Part shown: piece after piece, positions 8,898 to 19,500 of the stretch
Numbering within the stretch: position 1 is the stretch's first letter
Layout: each line of letters begins with the position of its first letter
Assembly (NCBI GenBank): GCA_951813625.1
Contig: CATOTS010000010.1
Span: 35,353-99,352 of the forward strand
Length of the DNA: 64,000 nt
Direction: 5' to 3'
Origin: an uncultured Caldilineaceae bacterium
Lineage (GTDB): Bacteria > Chloroflexota > Anaerolineae > Caldilineales > Caldilineaceae
The notes under the pieces: generated by a model
The model's database searches: none
Seen by the model: the letters and a program-made list of their open reading frames with translations, nothing else
Told to the model about the DNA's origin: nothing
Translations under genes and position numbers: made by a program

Positions 8898-9224
8898 GGG
8901 CGGTCGGGCCTGCGGCCCTCCCTTGTGCGGGGGGACTCCCCCCGCAACGCCCCCCTGACACCCCCCCTCCCGCCGGGTGTGGGTTCTAATGCAGCCCTTT
9001 GCAACCGGCAGCCCGTCGCCCCGCCACCGTGCGCGCGCGATTCCAGCGTGTCGCCAACGCCAGCGTGCCTGTACGGCCGTGTCTCCGCGTCCCCCGCCGT
9101 TCGCGCGTTCGACAGGAGGGCATCGTCCCCGGCAATTCCTGGCCACTGGCCACTGCAGTTTGGACGGTCGGGCCTGCGGCCCTCCCTTGTGCGGGGGGAG
9201 TCCCCCCGCAACGCCCCCTTGACA
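8898..9224. repeat. Dispersed repeat R1, copy 1 (full copy plus partial second copy)
   Basis: A GC-rich intergenic repeat of about 260 nt that recurs at 32857 and 51917. It opens with CGGTCGGGCCTGCGGCCC, then a hairpin at 8927-8945 (GCGGGGGG, loop ACT, CCCCCCGC), then a conserved GTGGGTTCTAATGCAGCCC segment and a CCGCCACCGTGC tract. A truncated second copy of the hairpin end starts near 9161 in the same orientation after GGCCACTGGCCACTGCAG. Long open frames on both strands are by-products of the composition. The boundaries are approximate, and no transposase is associated. Confidence 0.75.
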
Positions 9225-9243
9225 CAACCCGCAGCTGACGTCC

Positions 9244-9290
9244 TTCGTGAAAATTTGTGCACATTCGTGGATCAAGCCCTTGCCCTAAAC
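9244..9290. repeat. Short dispersed element R3 (TTCGTG...ATTCGTGGATC), copy 1
   Basis: A short motif with two or three spaced TTCGTG boxes followed by GATC and a C-rich tail. Related copies occur near 10238-10285, 33127-33165 and 59056-59103. All four are in intergenic DNA and in the same orientation. Function unknown; it may be an untranslated repeat family characteristic of the genome. Confidence 0.5.
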
Positions 9291-9365
9291 GTTGCAGTTC
9301 GAGTTTCGACCCTTCCGAGTTCCGGCAGCTCCGGCCGTTCTCGACGTTCTGGCCTGCGGCCCAAC

Positions 9366-9526
9366 GCGCCGCCCCCAAATCAGCAAACGACGCGGCCACG
9401 GTAGCGGCAGGCCCCGTGCCTAACCTGCTCCTGCCCTATGCTCCCCCAAAAACTGGTAGACATTTCCAGCCACCGCCGGCACAAATTCCACGCCCGACGA
9501 TTCCCACCCCAAAAGCGGGCCGCACC
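9366..9526. repeat. Dispersed repeat R2, copy 1
   Basis: About 160 nt beginning GCGCCGCCCCCAA and running through GGCAGGCCCCGTGC to the ATTCCACGCC and TCCCACCCCAAA blocks. A diverged copy lies at 58861-59024 with the same block order. Both are upstream of plus-strand genes and next to an R3 element. No coding potential is supported. Confidence 0.55.
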
Positions 9527-9654
9527 CTTCCATCCGCAACTCCTGCCCGGTCCCCCTCAAATCGCTTGTCATCGCGCGACAGGCCTGCTATCTTAAAGCC
9601 CGCTACGCAACGGGCCACAACACCGGCGGCCGACCGCAGAGACGGGAGAAAGCT

Positions 9655-9942
9655 ATGCAAACGCAACGAGGAGACGCCGAAAGGGAAACGGCGCAGGGCT
9701 GGGACCTGCCGCAGTCCATGCGCGAAAAAATCGAGCCCGAGAGACCGCGGCCGCAACCACAGCCGTCCACAACGCAGTACAGAAGAAAAGAATCGGTTGC
9801 AGCCTGGGCGGAGATGCAACGCGGCTGCTGGCGCGCGGCCGGCGCAACCGCGTTCTTTGCGGTCGTGCTGCCGCTCCTGCTGCTGGCGATGTCCCTGATG
9901 GGCATTTCCATTATTTCGGTGTTGGCAGGGCTATTCAGGTAA
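9655..9942 (+). CDS. Small putative membrane protein
   Basis: A 95-aa open frame with a good ribosome binding site (GGGAGA, 6 nt before ATG). Residues 1-60 are charged and Pro/Gln-rich. Residues about 63-92 form one long hydrophobic segment (AAGATAFFAVVLPLLLLAMS onward), predicting a single C-terminal transmembrane helix with the soluble part probably in the cytoplasm. No family was recognised. It stands alone between repeats and a VCBS-type gene. A competing frame at 9257-9898 overlaps it but lacks a ribosome binding site and crosses repeat R2, so this frame is preferred. Confidence 0.5.
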   Translation: MQTQRGDAERETAQGWDLPQSMREKIEPERPRPQPQPSTTQYRRKESVAAWAEMQRGCWRAAGATAFFAVVLPLLLLAMSLMGISIISVLAGLFR

Positions 9943-10002
9943 GCGGAGAATGTCGCCGATCAGCGAGCAGAACAGCGTTTTGACCGCGCAAAAGGCAGAG
10001 GG

Positions 10003-10100
10003 GTCTTCGTAACGGGGCCTTCATAACAGGGTCTTCATAACGGAGTCTTCCTAAACGGAGTCTTCATAACAGGGTCTACATTTCAGGGTCTACATAACAC
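10003..10100. repeat. 14-nt tandem repeat, seven units
   Basis: Seven direct units of the type GTCTTCATAACAGG, one of them 15 nt long, run head to tail with few substitutions. The array sits in the 538-nt gap between the small membrane protein and the VCBS gene and is clearly less GC-rich than the surroundings. The rest of the gap (to 10480) contains an R3 element and no supported gene. Confidence 0.8.
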
Positions 10101-10237
10101 TGTAACCGCCCGTCTCGCTGCACGTCGCAGCCCTTCACATCCATTCGACCACCGAGATGAAGTTCTCCACGGTCCCGGAAATCCCCTTCTTCGACCCTAC
10201 GCGCATCCTCCCATCCCCCAGTGAGCAACCCCCTGCC

Positions 10238-10285
10238 CCTTCGTGCTAATTCGTGCCCCTTCGTGGATCAACCCCTTTCCCCCTT
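10238..10285. repeat. Short dispersed element R3, copy 2
   Basis: Carries CTTCGTGCTAATTCGTGCCC and then CTTCGTGGATCAACCCC, the same box order as the copies at 9244, 33127 and 59056. It lies about 200 nt upstream of the VCBS gene. Confidence 0.5.
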
Positions 10286-10480
10286 TCGCACAGCTCCACA
10301 CCCTCCCTCGATTCGCCTCTCCACTCTCTTCTCTAAAGCCCAAGACTCAAAGAAACGCTACATCAAAAACTAGAAACCAAGAACCCAATACAGAAGTTCA
10401 AATTGCCTTCCCCCATCAACCCTGCTATCCTGCCCGCGCAGAGAAAACCCTAACCCGCACCAACCAATCAGAGGCCACAC

Positions 10481-11602
10481 ATGCCGGAACTCATCAAGCT
10501 CACCGAACACCTCGCCATGGACGGCTACACCTACGCCTTCGGCATATCCACTGTCGACCTTACCGGCAACGGCCTGCCCGACATCATCACCCCCGACACC
10601 GACGTCGGCCTCTACTGGCTCGAAAACCTCGGCGACGGCGCCTTCACGCGCCACGTCATCCACCGCAAGGAAAACGAGTGGCTCGAACGCCACCAAATCG
10701 TCGACATCAACGGCGACGGCCGCCCTGAAATCGTCACCGTCGACAACATCAGCGCCAGCCTCCTCTACTTCGCCTTCGACGGCGACCCCCGCCTGCCCGC
10801 CTCTTGGCAGTTCCACTACATCGACGAAGGCACAATCACCGGCGCCTACGACGTCGCCGTCGCCGACCTCACCGGCAACGGCAAACTCGACGTCGCCGCC
10901 ACCAACTGGCGCAAAGGCAACCAGGTCCTCTGGTACGAAAACACCGGCAGCAAATGGGTCAAACACATTATCGAGGACGACATCGCCGAAACCCGCGACA
11001 TCCACGCCGTCGACATCAACGGCAACGGCAAGCTCGACCTGATCGCCACCGCCCGCGTCGGCAACCAGGTTGCCTGGTACGAGAACAGCGGCGACCCCGC
11101 CAACCACGGCTGGCGAAAACACATAATCGACGACGCGCCCCAGCCCATCCACGGCCGCCCCGTCGACATGGACGGCGACGGCGGCGTCGACATCGTCATG
11201 GCCCTCGGAATGCTCCCCCCCGACGACCCCACCGGCGTACCCTTCGAGCACCACCAGGTCGTCTGGTACGAGCACGAAGGCGATCCCGCCGCCGGAAAAT
11301 GGCGCAAGCATATCATCTGCGAAAACTTCCCCCACGCCTTCGAAGCCATCGCCGTTGACCTCGACGGCGACGGTCAGCTCGAAGTCATCGCCACCGCCTG
11401 GAACGTCACCGGCCGCGTCGCCCTCTTCAAACACCGCGGCGACCCGCGCGGCCCCTGGGACATGCAGCTCCTCAAAGATGGCTGGACCAACGCCAACATG
11501 GTCATCACCGCCGACCTCACCGGCAACGGCCGCCTCGACATCATCGCCGCCGCCGAGCGCGGCAGCAACGAAGTCCGCTGGTGGCGCAACGACAGCCCTT
11601 GA
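10481..11602 (+). CDS. FG-GAP/VCBS-repeat propeller protein
   Basis: A 373-aa protein built entirely of about seven repeats of the FG-GAP/VCBS type, each with a calcium-loop-like D-x-[TN]-G-[ND]-G-x-x-D signature (DLTGNGLPD, DINGDGRPE, DLTGNGKLD, DINGNGKLD, DMDGDGGVD, DLDGDGQLE, DLTGNGRLD) followed by a WYEN-type strand, so a seven-bladed propeller is likely. No signal peptide or membrane segment is present, unlike most family members, which are extracellular. The start ATG 10481 has GAGG 6 nt upstream. No enzymatic residues are recognisable; carbohydrate or protein binding is only a family-level guess. It is transcribed alone. Confidence 0.85.
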   Translation: MPELIKLTEHLAMDGYTYAFGISTVDLTGNGLPDIITPDTDVGLYWLENLGDGAFTRHVIHRKENEWLERHQIVDINGDGRPEIVTVDNISASLLYFAFDGDPRLPASWQFHYIDEGTITGAYDVAVADLTGNGKLDVAATNWRKGNQVLWYENTGSKWVKHIIEDDIAETRDIHAVDINGNGKLDLIATARVGNQVAWYENSGDPANHGWRKHIIDDAPQPIHGRPVDMDGDGGVDIVMALGMLPPDDPTGVPFEHHQVVWYEHEGDPAAGKWRKHIICENFPHAFEAIAVDLDGDGQLEVIATAWNVTGRVALFKHRGDPRGPWDMQLLKDGWTNANMVITADLTGNGRLDIIAAAERGSNEVRWWRNDSP

Positions 11603-11618
11603 GCCCCCGCCCGCCGAC

Positions 11619-11631
11619 TCCCTGGCAGGGA
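11619..11631 (+). terminator. Possible weak terminator after the VCBS gene
   Basis: TCCCT-GGC-AGGGA forms a 5-bp stem with a 3-nt loop, followed within 4 nt by a TTTT run. It lies 17 nt after the stop codon. The stem is short, so the call is tentative. Confidence 0.3.
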
Positions 11632-11826
11632 TCCGTTTTCTATGAGGCCGCAAACCTTCACGACCATAACGAGCAGAATTAGAGAAACCGGGAATTACTA
11701 CGCGAAGAAAATTGAGCCTGGACTTCTGAGGAGCGATCGAAGGCAGCGAAGAACCACGCTAGGAACGTGAGCAGAGTCAACGATTCCAGAGAATCGGAAA
11801 CAATAGAGTTTCAGGGGAATCCGCCG

Positions 11827-12801
11827 ATGAAGAAACGTCTGCTGGTCGTAGCGCTTCTTCTGGCGCTGGCCGCGCCGGGCGTGCTGCTGGCCCAGGGCGA
11901 GCTGACGCTGGAAGGATTGGCCGAGCAGGTGGAGCGACTGGCCGAACAGGTAGAGCAGCTGGCCGGGCAAGTTGCGCAAGATTCGACAGCACACGCGGCG
12001 TTGGCTGCCCGAATTGCTGCGGCAGAAACGGCGCTGGCGCCGACCGCGACGCCGACTGCAACGGAAACCGCCGCGCCGACCGCAACGCCAACCGAGACTG
12101 CGACGCCAACCCCAACCGCAACGCCGGCCCAAGCCCGGTTGACTGTCAACCGCAGCATGAACGTGCGGCGAGGGCCGGGGACCAATTTCGCAATTGTCGG
12201 GTCGGCGCAGCCGGGCGACGACTTCGCGATCACGGGAAAGAACGCCGCCGGCGACTGGTGGCGCATCGCCTTCGGCGACGGGAACGCCTGGTTGTTTGCG
12301 GCCTATACCTCCCCCGAAAACGCGGCCCATGTCCCGGTGGTCGCCGTGCCCACCCCCGTACCGACGCCGACACCCGACCCTGCCGCGGCCGCGGCGCGGC
12401 GCGAGGCGAGCTATCGGGCGGAGATCCTGGCTTTGCTGGAAGACGACGGATCGGGGCGGGGAATCCACGGCGCCATCGACCATATGCTCGTCGTTATGAG
12501 CGAGGCGGCAGCCAACAACAGCCTGCTGACGGACGACGCCTGGGTGAAGCGGTTCAGGAGCGCTCTCGCCGCGCTGAGGGTGCCCCTCGAGCAAGCGCTG
12601 GCAATGGTGCCGCCTCCGGGGTATGACGCCTTTCACGCGGCCGTGGTGCAGGCGCTGGCACACTGCAGCGCTATGGAAGACTTGATCGGTGAGGGGATCC
12701 TCAACGCTGATCTGAGGCTGGCGGCCGCCGGCAGCGTTGAGATGGAATTCTGCCTTGACCAGACCGAGCAAGCACTGTCGCATCCGCAATGGACCGAGTA
12801 G
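11827..12801 (+). CDS. Secreted SH3b-domain protein with coiled coil and Thr-Pro linker
   Basis: A 324-aa exported protein. The start is ATG 11827 (MKKRLLVVALLLALAAPG), because this gives a textbook signal peptide with a cleavage site near LLAQ; the open frame extends 20 codons upstream without merit. After cleavage there is a heptad-rich coiled coil (EGLAEQVERLAEQVEQLAGQ, about residues 28-60), a PTATPT linker (75-105), a bacterial SH3 domain (about 108-165, with NVRRGPGTNFAIVG and the WWRI strand), a second Pro-rich linker and a helical C-terminal domain of unknown function with two Cys. SH3b domains usually bind peptidoglycan or cell-wall ligands. The architecture matches the Thr-Pro-linked surface proteins downstream. 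Confidence 0.85.
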   Translation: MKKRLLVVALLLALAAPGVLLAQGELTLEGLAEQVERLAEQVEQLAGQVAQDSTAHAALAARIAAAETALAPTATPTATETAAPTATPTETATPTPTATPAQARLTVNRSMNVRRGPGTNFAIVGSAQPGDDFAITGKNAAGDWWRIAFGDGNAWLFAAYTSPENAAHVPVVAVPTPVPTPTPDPAAAAARREASYRAEILALLEDDGSGRGIHGAIDHMLVVMSEAAANNSLLTDDAWVKRFRSALAALRVPLEQALAMVPPPGYDAFHAAVVQALAHCSAMEDLIGEGILNADLRLAAAGSVEMEFCLDQTEQALSHPQWTE

Positions 12802-13086
12802 GGCCGACAGGACCGGTAGTGCCGGTAGTGCCGTCATGCCCCGCTGACTTCTGGTCTAATCGGTCAGTCTGGCGCCCTCCGAGAAAATCCTCCGCATGCT
12901 GCTGCACTCCTGCAATGAACTCCAGCGTAGCAGAATTCCGCCGCGACGCAATCCGATTCGCAGTAGCGGTCGCTCTTCTGTGAGTCGCAACAAGGGGAAA
13001 TTGGCTCGACAGACCAGCCGCAGTCGACCGTAGCCGAGGCTGTCTCTCGTCGGACTCAGTTTGCTGTCGATTCAAGCTTGGAAGCG

Positions 13087-13566
13087 TTAGCCGCTGTCGG
13101 GCGCCTCGATCGTCAGCGTCAAATCGGTCGGCGCGCCGCCGTCGTAGTTGCGGACCCCCAGGAAGATGTGACCGTTCGCCTGCACGCTGACGTCGACGCT
13201 CTCATCGCCGTCATAGCTCGTGTCGAAATCGTCCCACGAGCCGCCCTGGTCATCCCTGACGTAAAGGTCGAAGTCGTGATTGGTCGGCGAAGCGTCGATG
13301 CTGATAGTCCATGACCCGGAACGCGCGCCGACCTCCCACTGGAAGTAAACATACTCTCGCACCTGCAGACTGGCAACGTAACTGCGAATCGTACGGGCCG
13401 ATGCGTCGGTCGCGTCCGCTATAATGTAAGGATCCGACTCGGTTCCCGACCCGCTCGACGTGAAATCGTCAGGCGTCGCTGTCGCGGTCGGCGTCGCTGT
13501 ATCCGTCGGCGTGGGCGTGACCGTTGGCGTAGGCGTGACCGTTGGCGTAGGCGGGGTTATAGAGTC
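13087..13566 (-). pseudogene. Severed C-terminal linker and PPC domain of the giant LRR protein
   Basis: This stretch is in exactly the same frame as the 3317-aa gene that ends at 13567. Read through the TGA at 13569-13567 it gives a Thr-Pro linker (PTPTVTPTPTVTPTPT) and a complete PPC-like domain ending in IEAPDSG and TAA at 13087. The domain is closely similar to the two internal PPC domains of the same protein (HDFDLYVRDD, NYDGGAPTDL). The paralogous junctions in the protein read FC-G-D; here GGA appears to have become TGA. It has no signal peptide or convincing start of its own, so it is best seen as the detached tail of the upstream gene. Confidence 0.8.
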
Positions 13567-16500
13567 TCAACAGAATGACAGCCCCAGCTCGTCTAGGTCG
13601 TTATTGGCTACATTGCGCAGGACACTTGGAATGCATCCGCTCAGTTCATTGCCCGAGAGGAAGAGGTACGTCAGGTTGGCCAAGTCGCCCAACTCGGCTG
13701 GAATCGACCCGCTCAACTCGTTGTGGCTAAGAAACATCGTCCTTAGCGAGTCCAGGTTGCCCAGCTCGCTCGGAATCGACCCGCTCAATTCATTCAACTG
13801 AAGCACGAGCCTCGTGAGATTGTCGAGGTTGCCCAACTCGGAAGGGATCAAGCCGCTCAATTGGTTGTCGTCCAGCGTCAAATCTTCCAGCGAGTCCAGG
13901 TTGCCCAGCGCAGAAGGGATCGAGCCGCTCAGTTGATTGTTCGAGAGATCGAGACGCGTCAGCGTTTGGCTGCCAAGGTTGCCCAGCGCAGAAGGAATCG
14001 AGCCGCTCAGTTGATTGTTCGAGAGATTGAATTGCGTCAGCGTCAGGCTGCCCAAGTTGGAAGGAATCGAGCCGCTCAGTTGATTGCTCGAAAGGAAGAA
14101 GTGCGTCAGGTTGGCCAGGTCGCCCAACTCGGCTGGAATCGACCCGCTCAACTCGTTGTGGCCAAGAAACATCGTCCTCAGCGAGTCCAGGTTGCCCAGC
14201 TCGCTCGGAATCGACCCGCTCAATTCATTGAACTGAAGCACGAGCCTCGTGAGATTGTCGAGGTTGCCCAACTCGGAAGGGATCGAGCCGCTCAACTGGT
14301 TTTCGTCCAGCGTCAACTCTTCCAGCGAGTCCAGGTTGCCCAACTCGGAAGGGATCGAGCCGCTCAGTTGATTGTTCGAGAGATTGAGATGCGTCAGCGT
14401 CAGGCTGCCAAGGTTGCCCAGCGCAGAAGGAATCGAGCCGCTTAGTTGATTGTTCGAGAGATTGAGATGCGTCAGCGTCAGGCTGCCCAAGTTGGAAGGG
14501 ATCGAACCGCTCAATTGATTGCCCGAGAGGATGAGGTGCGTCAGGTTGGCCAGGTCGCCCAACTCGGCTGGAATCGACCCGCTCAACTCGTTGTGGCCAA
14601 GAAACATCGTCCTCAGCGAGTCCAGGTTGCCCAGCTCGCTCGGAATCGACCCGCTCAATTCATTGATTTGCAACACGAGCCTGGTGAGGCTGTCGAGGTT
14701 GCCCAACTCGGAAGGGATCGAGCCGCTCAATTGGTTGTAGTCCAGCGTCAACTCTTCCAGCGAGTCCAGGTTGCCCAACTCGGATGGGATCGAGCCGCTC
14801 AGTTGATTGTTCGAAAGGTGGAGGCGCGTTAAGCTGTCCAAATTGCCCAACGCAGATGGTATCGAGCCGCTCAACTCGTTGCTATTCAGCCACAACGCTT
14901 CCAACGAGTCCAGGTTGCCCAGCTCGCTCGGAATCGACCCGCTCAAATCATTGATTTGCAGCACGAGCCTGGTGAGATTGTCGAGGTTGCCCAACTCGGT
15001 AGGAATCGAGCCACTCAACTCGTTTGGACCCAGCGACAACCTTTCCAGCAAGCCTAGGTTGCCCAACTCGGGAGGAATCGGCCCGCTCAGTCGATTGCTC
15101 GATAGGTCGAGGCTCCTCAGACTCTCCAGATTGCCCAACTCGGCTGGAATCGACCCGCTCAGATTGTTTTCCCGAAGGTACAAATCCGTCACATTCCCGC
15201 CCGCATCCGTCGTGACGCCGTGCCAATCCTCAAGCGGCTCCCCGCTCAGCCAGTTGTCGTTATTCGTCCAGTTCCCGCCGCCCGTCGCATTGTAGAGCGC
15301 AACCAGAACTTCCCTGTGCGCCGCGTTAACGGCAGGCGTCGGAGTCGCGGTGTGCGTCGCAGTTGCAGTCGGGGTGGCCGTCGCAGTCGCAGTGTGCGTC
15401 ACAGTTGCAGTCGGGGTGGCCGTCGGAGTCTCAGTGTGCGTCGGAGTCGCAGTGGGCGTCGCAGTCGCAGTGGGCGTCGCAGTCGCAGTGTGCGTCGCAG
15501 TCGCGGTCGGGGTGTCCGTCGCAGTCGCAGTTGCTGTGGCAGTTGTTGTCGGCGTTGCTGTCGGTGTGGCCGTCGGGTCTTCACACTGTGGCAGACTGAT
15601 GGCGTCCAGGTCGCTGGTGGGGACATCAAAGAGAGCTTTCGGAATGCACCCACTAAAATTGTTGCTGGAAAGGAAAATCTTCTCCAGGTTGCCGAGGTTG
15701 CCCAGTTCAGCAGGAATCTTCCCCGTCAGCTGGTTGTCGTACAGGTACAGGTTCTGCAGCTGGTCGAGGTTGCCCAGTGCGGCGGGCAGCGGGCCGCTCA
15801 GCTGATTTAAGTTGAGGGACAACATGGTCACACGACCATTGGCATCGGTGGTGACGCCGTACCAATCCCCAACAGGATCGCTGCTCAGCCAGTCGGTGTT
15901 ATCCCCCCAGTTGTCGCCGTCGGTCGCATTGTAAAGCGCCACCAACACCTCCTTGTCCGTCGCCGCGCTCCTCTCTACAGTGGGCGTGGCCGTCGGTGTC
16001 GCTGTAGCGGTCGCTGTGGCGGTTGGCGTTGCTGTCGCAGTCGGCGTGTCCGTCGGATCGGAGACCGGCGGGTCGACCGCGTCCGGCGCTTCGATCGACA
16101 GCTTCAGGTCGGTCGGCGCGCCGCCGTCGTAGTTCTGCACGCGCACCACGATGTGGCCGTCGGCCAGCACATCGACGGTGATGCTCTCGTCCCCGTCCCC
16201 GCTGCGGTCCTGGTCGTCCCAGCCGCTGCCGCGGTCGTCCCTGCCATAGAGGTCGAAGTCGTGGCCGTTCGGCGACGCGTCGGTCGTGATCGTCCATTCG
16301 CCCGGCCGGTTGCCCACATCCCAGCGGTAGTAGACCGACTGTCTCCTGCTCAGGTCAGCCACATGGTCAAGAATCGAATGCGCGGTCACGCCCGTCGGGT
16401 CGCTGATGATGTACGGGTCGGACGATGTCCCAGACCCGCCCGACGTAAATCCTTCAGGTGTCGCAGTCGGCGTCGGCGTATTGGTTGGCGTTGGTGTAGC

Positions 16501-19500
16501 CGTCGGCGTTGGCGTATCCGTCGGTGTTGGCGTATCCGTCGGCGTTGGCGTATCCGTCGGTGTTGGCGTATCCGTCGGCGTCGCTGTCGGCGTGGAGGTG
16601 GCGGTTGCTGTCGGCGTGGCCGTAGCATCCCCACAGAACGGCAGGTCGAGGCTGGCAAAATCATGACTGGCTACAGTCCGCAAGGCGTCTGGAACACATC
16701 CGCTCAACTGATTGCCGGTGACGTACACTATAGTCAGATTGACCAGTTTGGCAAACGAAGCTGGAATCGGGCCGGTCAGCTGGTTCGATTCTAGGTACAA
16801 CCCCCCTAGCGTTCTGATGTTGCCCATTTCGCTTGGAATCGAACCGCTCAATTCGTTACTGCTGAGGTACAGTGTCGCCAAGTTGTCGAGGTCCCCGAGC
16901 GCCGCCGGAATCGAACCGCTCAGCTTGTTGCCAGCGAGGCTCATCCACCTCAGGTTATCGAGGTTGCCCAGCTCAGCCGGAATCGTACCGCTCAAACTGT
17001 TGCCTCCGAGCTCCATCTTCTCCAAGGCGTCGAGGTTGCCCAGTTCGGCTGGAATCGAGCCGCTTAACTCGTTGCCTGACAGGCTCAACCATTCCACGCT
17101 TTCGAGATTGCCCAGCTCAGCCGGAATCGTACCGCTCAGATTGTTGGCTGAGATCAACATATACCTCAGGCTGGCGAGGCTGCCCAGCTCAGCCGGAATC
17201 GAGCCGCTCAACTGATTGAAGTCAAGGCCCAGATAGAACAGGTTGGTGAGGCTGCCCAACGCGCCCGGAATCGAGCCGTTTAACTCGTTGTAGCCAAGTT
17301 CCATATATTGCAGGCTGCTGAGGCTGCCGAGCTCGCTTGGAATCGCACCACTAAAACTGTTGCTGCCGATTCTCAGCCTTTCCAGCTTGACCAGGTTGCC
17401 CAATTCACTTGGAATCGACCCGCTCAAATCGTTGCCATGGAGGGCCAGCTCCTTCAGCTTGCCGAGATTGCCCAGCTCGGCTGGAATCGAACCGCTCAAG
17501 TCGTTGTAAGAAAGGTCAAGAACTGTCAAGTTGGCGAGACCGCCCAGCTCGGAGGGAATCGCGCCGCCCATATCTCGGTTCCCATACAGGTCCAGCACGC
17601 GTAGGTTGGTGAGGTTGCCAAGCTCGGGCGGAATCCCACCGCTCAACCCACTGTTTTTGAGGCGCAGTTCCTGCAGGCTTTCGAGGTTGCCGAGCTGGCC
17701 GGGGATCGAGCCATCCAAGTCCCAGTTCCAGCTGAGGTCCAGCACCTGCAAGTTGTCGAGGTTGCCAAGCTCCACGGGAATCCCTCTGACCAAGCGATTG
17801 AACCCCATGTCCAAATGCTTCAGGTTGTCGAGTCTGGCCAGCAACACAGGGATCGTCCCGGTCAACTCGTTTCGTGAGAGGCGCAGCTCGGTCACGCGCC
17901 CATTCTCGTCGGTGGTGACACCGAACCAGTCTCCGATCGGCTCGCCGGAAAGCCAGTTTCTGCTGTGCGTCCAGACATGGCCTCTGGTAGCATTGTAGAG
18001 GGCAACCAACACCTCTCTGTCGCTGGGGTCTGCCGAAATCGTTGCCGTAGGCGTGGCCGTAGCCGTAGACGTCGGCGTTGCCGTGGGCGTGGCTGTAGCA
18101 GTCGGAGTGGCAGTGGGCCCTGGATCCTCGCAATACGGCAGACCTAAGCTGGCGAGGTTGTTTATAGGGATAAGGTACAGACTTGCCGGTATGCACCCAC
18201 TCAGCTGGCTGCCCCCAAGTGTGAGATAACTGAGGCCGGAGAGGCTGCCCAGTTCGGCCGGAATCGAGCCGCTGAACTGATTTCTCCCGAGGGACATATA
18301 CGTTAGGCTGGCAAGGTCACCCAGCTCTGCCGGGAGCGAGCCGCTCATCCGGTTGTACGAAAGATCCAACCTTCGTAGGCTGGCTAGCCTGCCCAGTTCC
18401 GTCGGAATCGAGCCGCTAATCCGGTTTTCAGAGAGGTCCAGATATGTCAGGCTGGCAAGGTCGCCCAGCCCTGCCGGGAGCGAGCCGCTCAACCGGTTGC
18501 GCGAAAGATCCAACCTTTGTAGGCTGGCGAGGCTGCCCAGCTCTGACGGGATCGGTCCCGGCAACTGGTTGTAGACCGCGTAAAACTCTTGCAGGTTGGC
18601 GAGGTCGCCCAGCGCAGCAGGAATCGGTCTGCTTAGGTTGTTGCGGTTTAGGTTCAGATACGTCAGGCTCTCGAGTTTGCCCAGCGCGGCCGGTATCGAT
18701 CCGCTCAGGGCGTTCTGCTGGAGGTCCAGATAGGTCAGGTTGGCGAGGTCACCCAAGGCGGCTGGTATCGAATAGTTCAGATTGTTGCGACTGAGGTCCA
18801 AATGGGTCAGGCTGTCAAGATTGCCCAGCTCCGCTGGTATTGACCCTCCTAATTCACTGAATCTGAGATCCAGATAGCTCAAGCTGTCGAGATCGCCCAG
18901 CACAGCCGGTATCTTACCGCCCAAAAAGGTATCATGAAGGTCCAGATGTGTCAGGTTATCGAGGTCGCCCCACTCGGCCGGCATCGGGCCTTTCATCCAG
19001 TTGTCGCTGAGGTCCAGATACGTCAGCTCTTCGAGATCGCCCAGCTCAGCCGGCATCGAGCCCCACAAACGGTTGCCCGCCAGACGCAGCTCGGTCACAC
19101 GGCCGTCCTCGTCTGTTGTGACCCCGTACCAGGTCCCTATCGGCTTGGAACCAAGCCAATTATCGGCATTCGTCCAATCAGGACCACGGGTGGCGTTGTA
19201 TAACGCGACCAGCGCGTCCCTGTCCGGACTGATGTCGCCCTCAACCGTGGGCGTCGGCGTCGGTGTATCGGTCGGAGTCGGCGTCGCAGTCGGGGTATCC
19301 GTCGGCGTCGCGGTCGGCGTGTCCGTCGCGGTTGGCGTGGGCGTCGCGGTCGCGTCCGTACAGAACGGCAGCCCTAGGTCGTCAAAATCGTTGCTGGCAA
19401 TCTCCTCCCACTCTTTGGGCACACATCCGCTCAGCTGGTTGGTCGCGATTCTCACCTCAAGCAACTCTTCGAGATCGCCTAGCTCGGATGGTATCGTCCC

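Noticed and set aside
8762..9404. Overlapping open frames on both strands with GGxPPHKGGPQARP or SPRTREGRRPDRP
   Set aside because: They coincide with repeat R1 and recur at each R1 copy; frames are open on both strands because of composition, with no ribosome binding sites.
9257..9898. 213-codon plus-strand frame overlapping the small membrane protein
   Set aside because: Passes through repeats R3 and R2, has no ribosome binding site and is basic/Pro-rich throughout.
13567..13569. TGA as a selenocysteine codon
   Set aside because: No selenocysteine insertion hairpin was seen and the position follows a linker junction where Gly is found in a paralogous block; nonsense mutation is simpler.
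13567..15300. CRISPR-like periodic DNA repeats
   Set aside because: The periodicity is 72 nt and in frame with 24-residue LRRs; there are no unique spacers between identical repeats and no cas genes.
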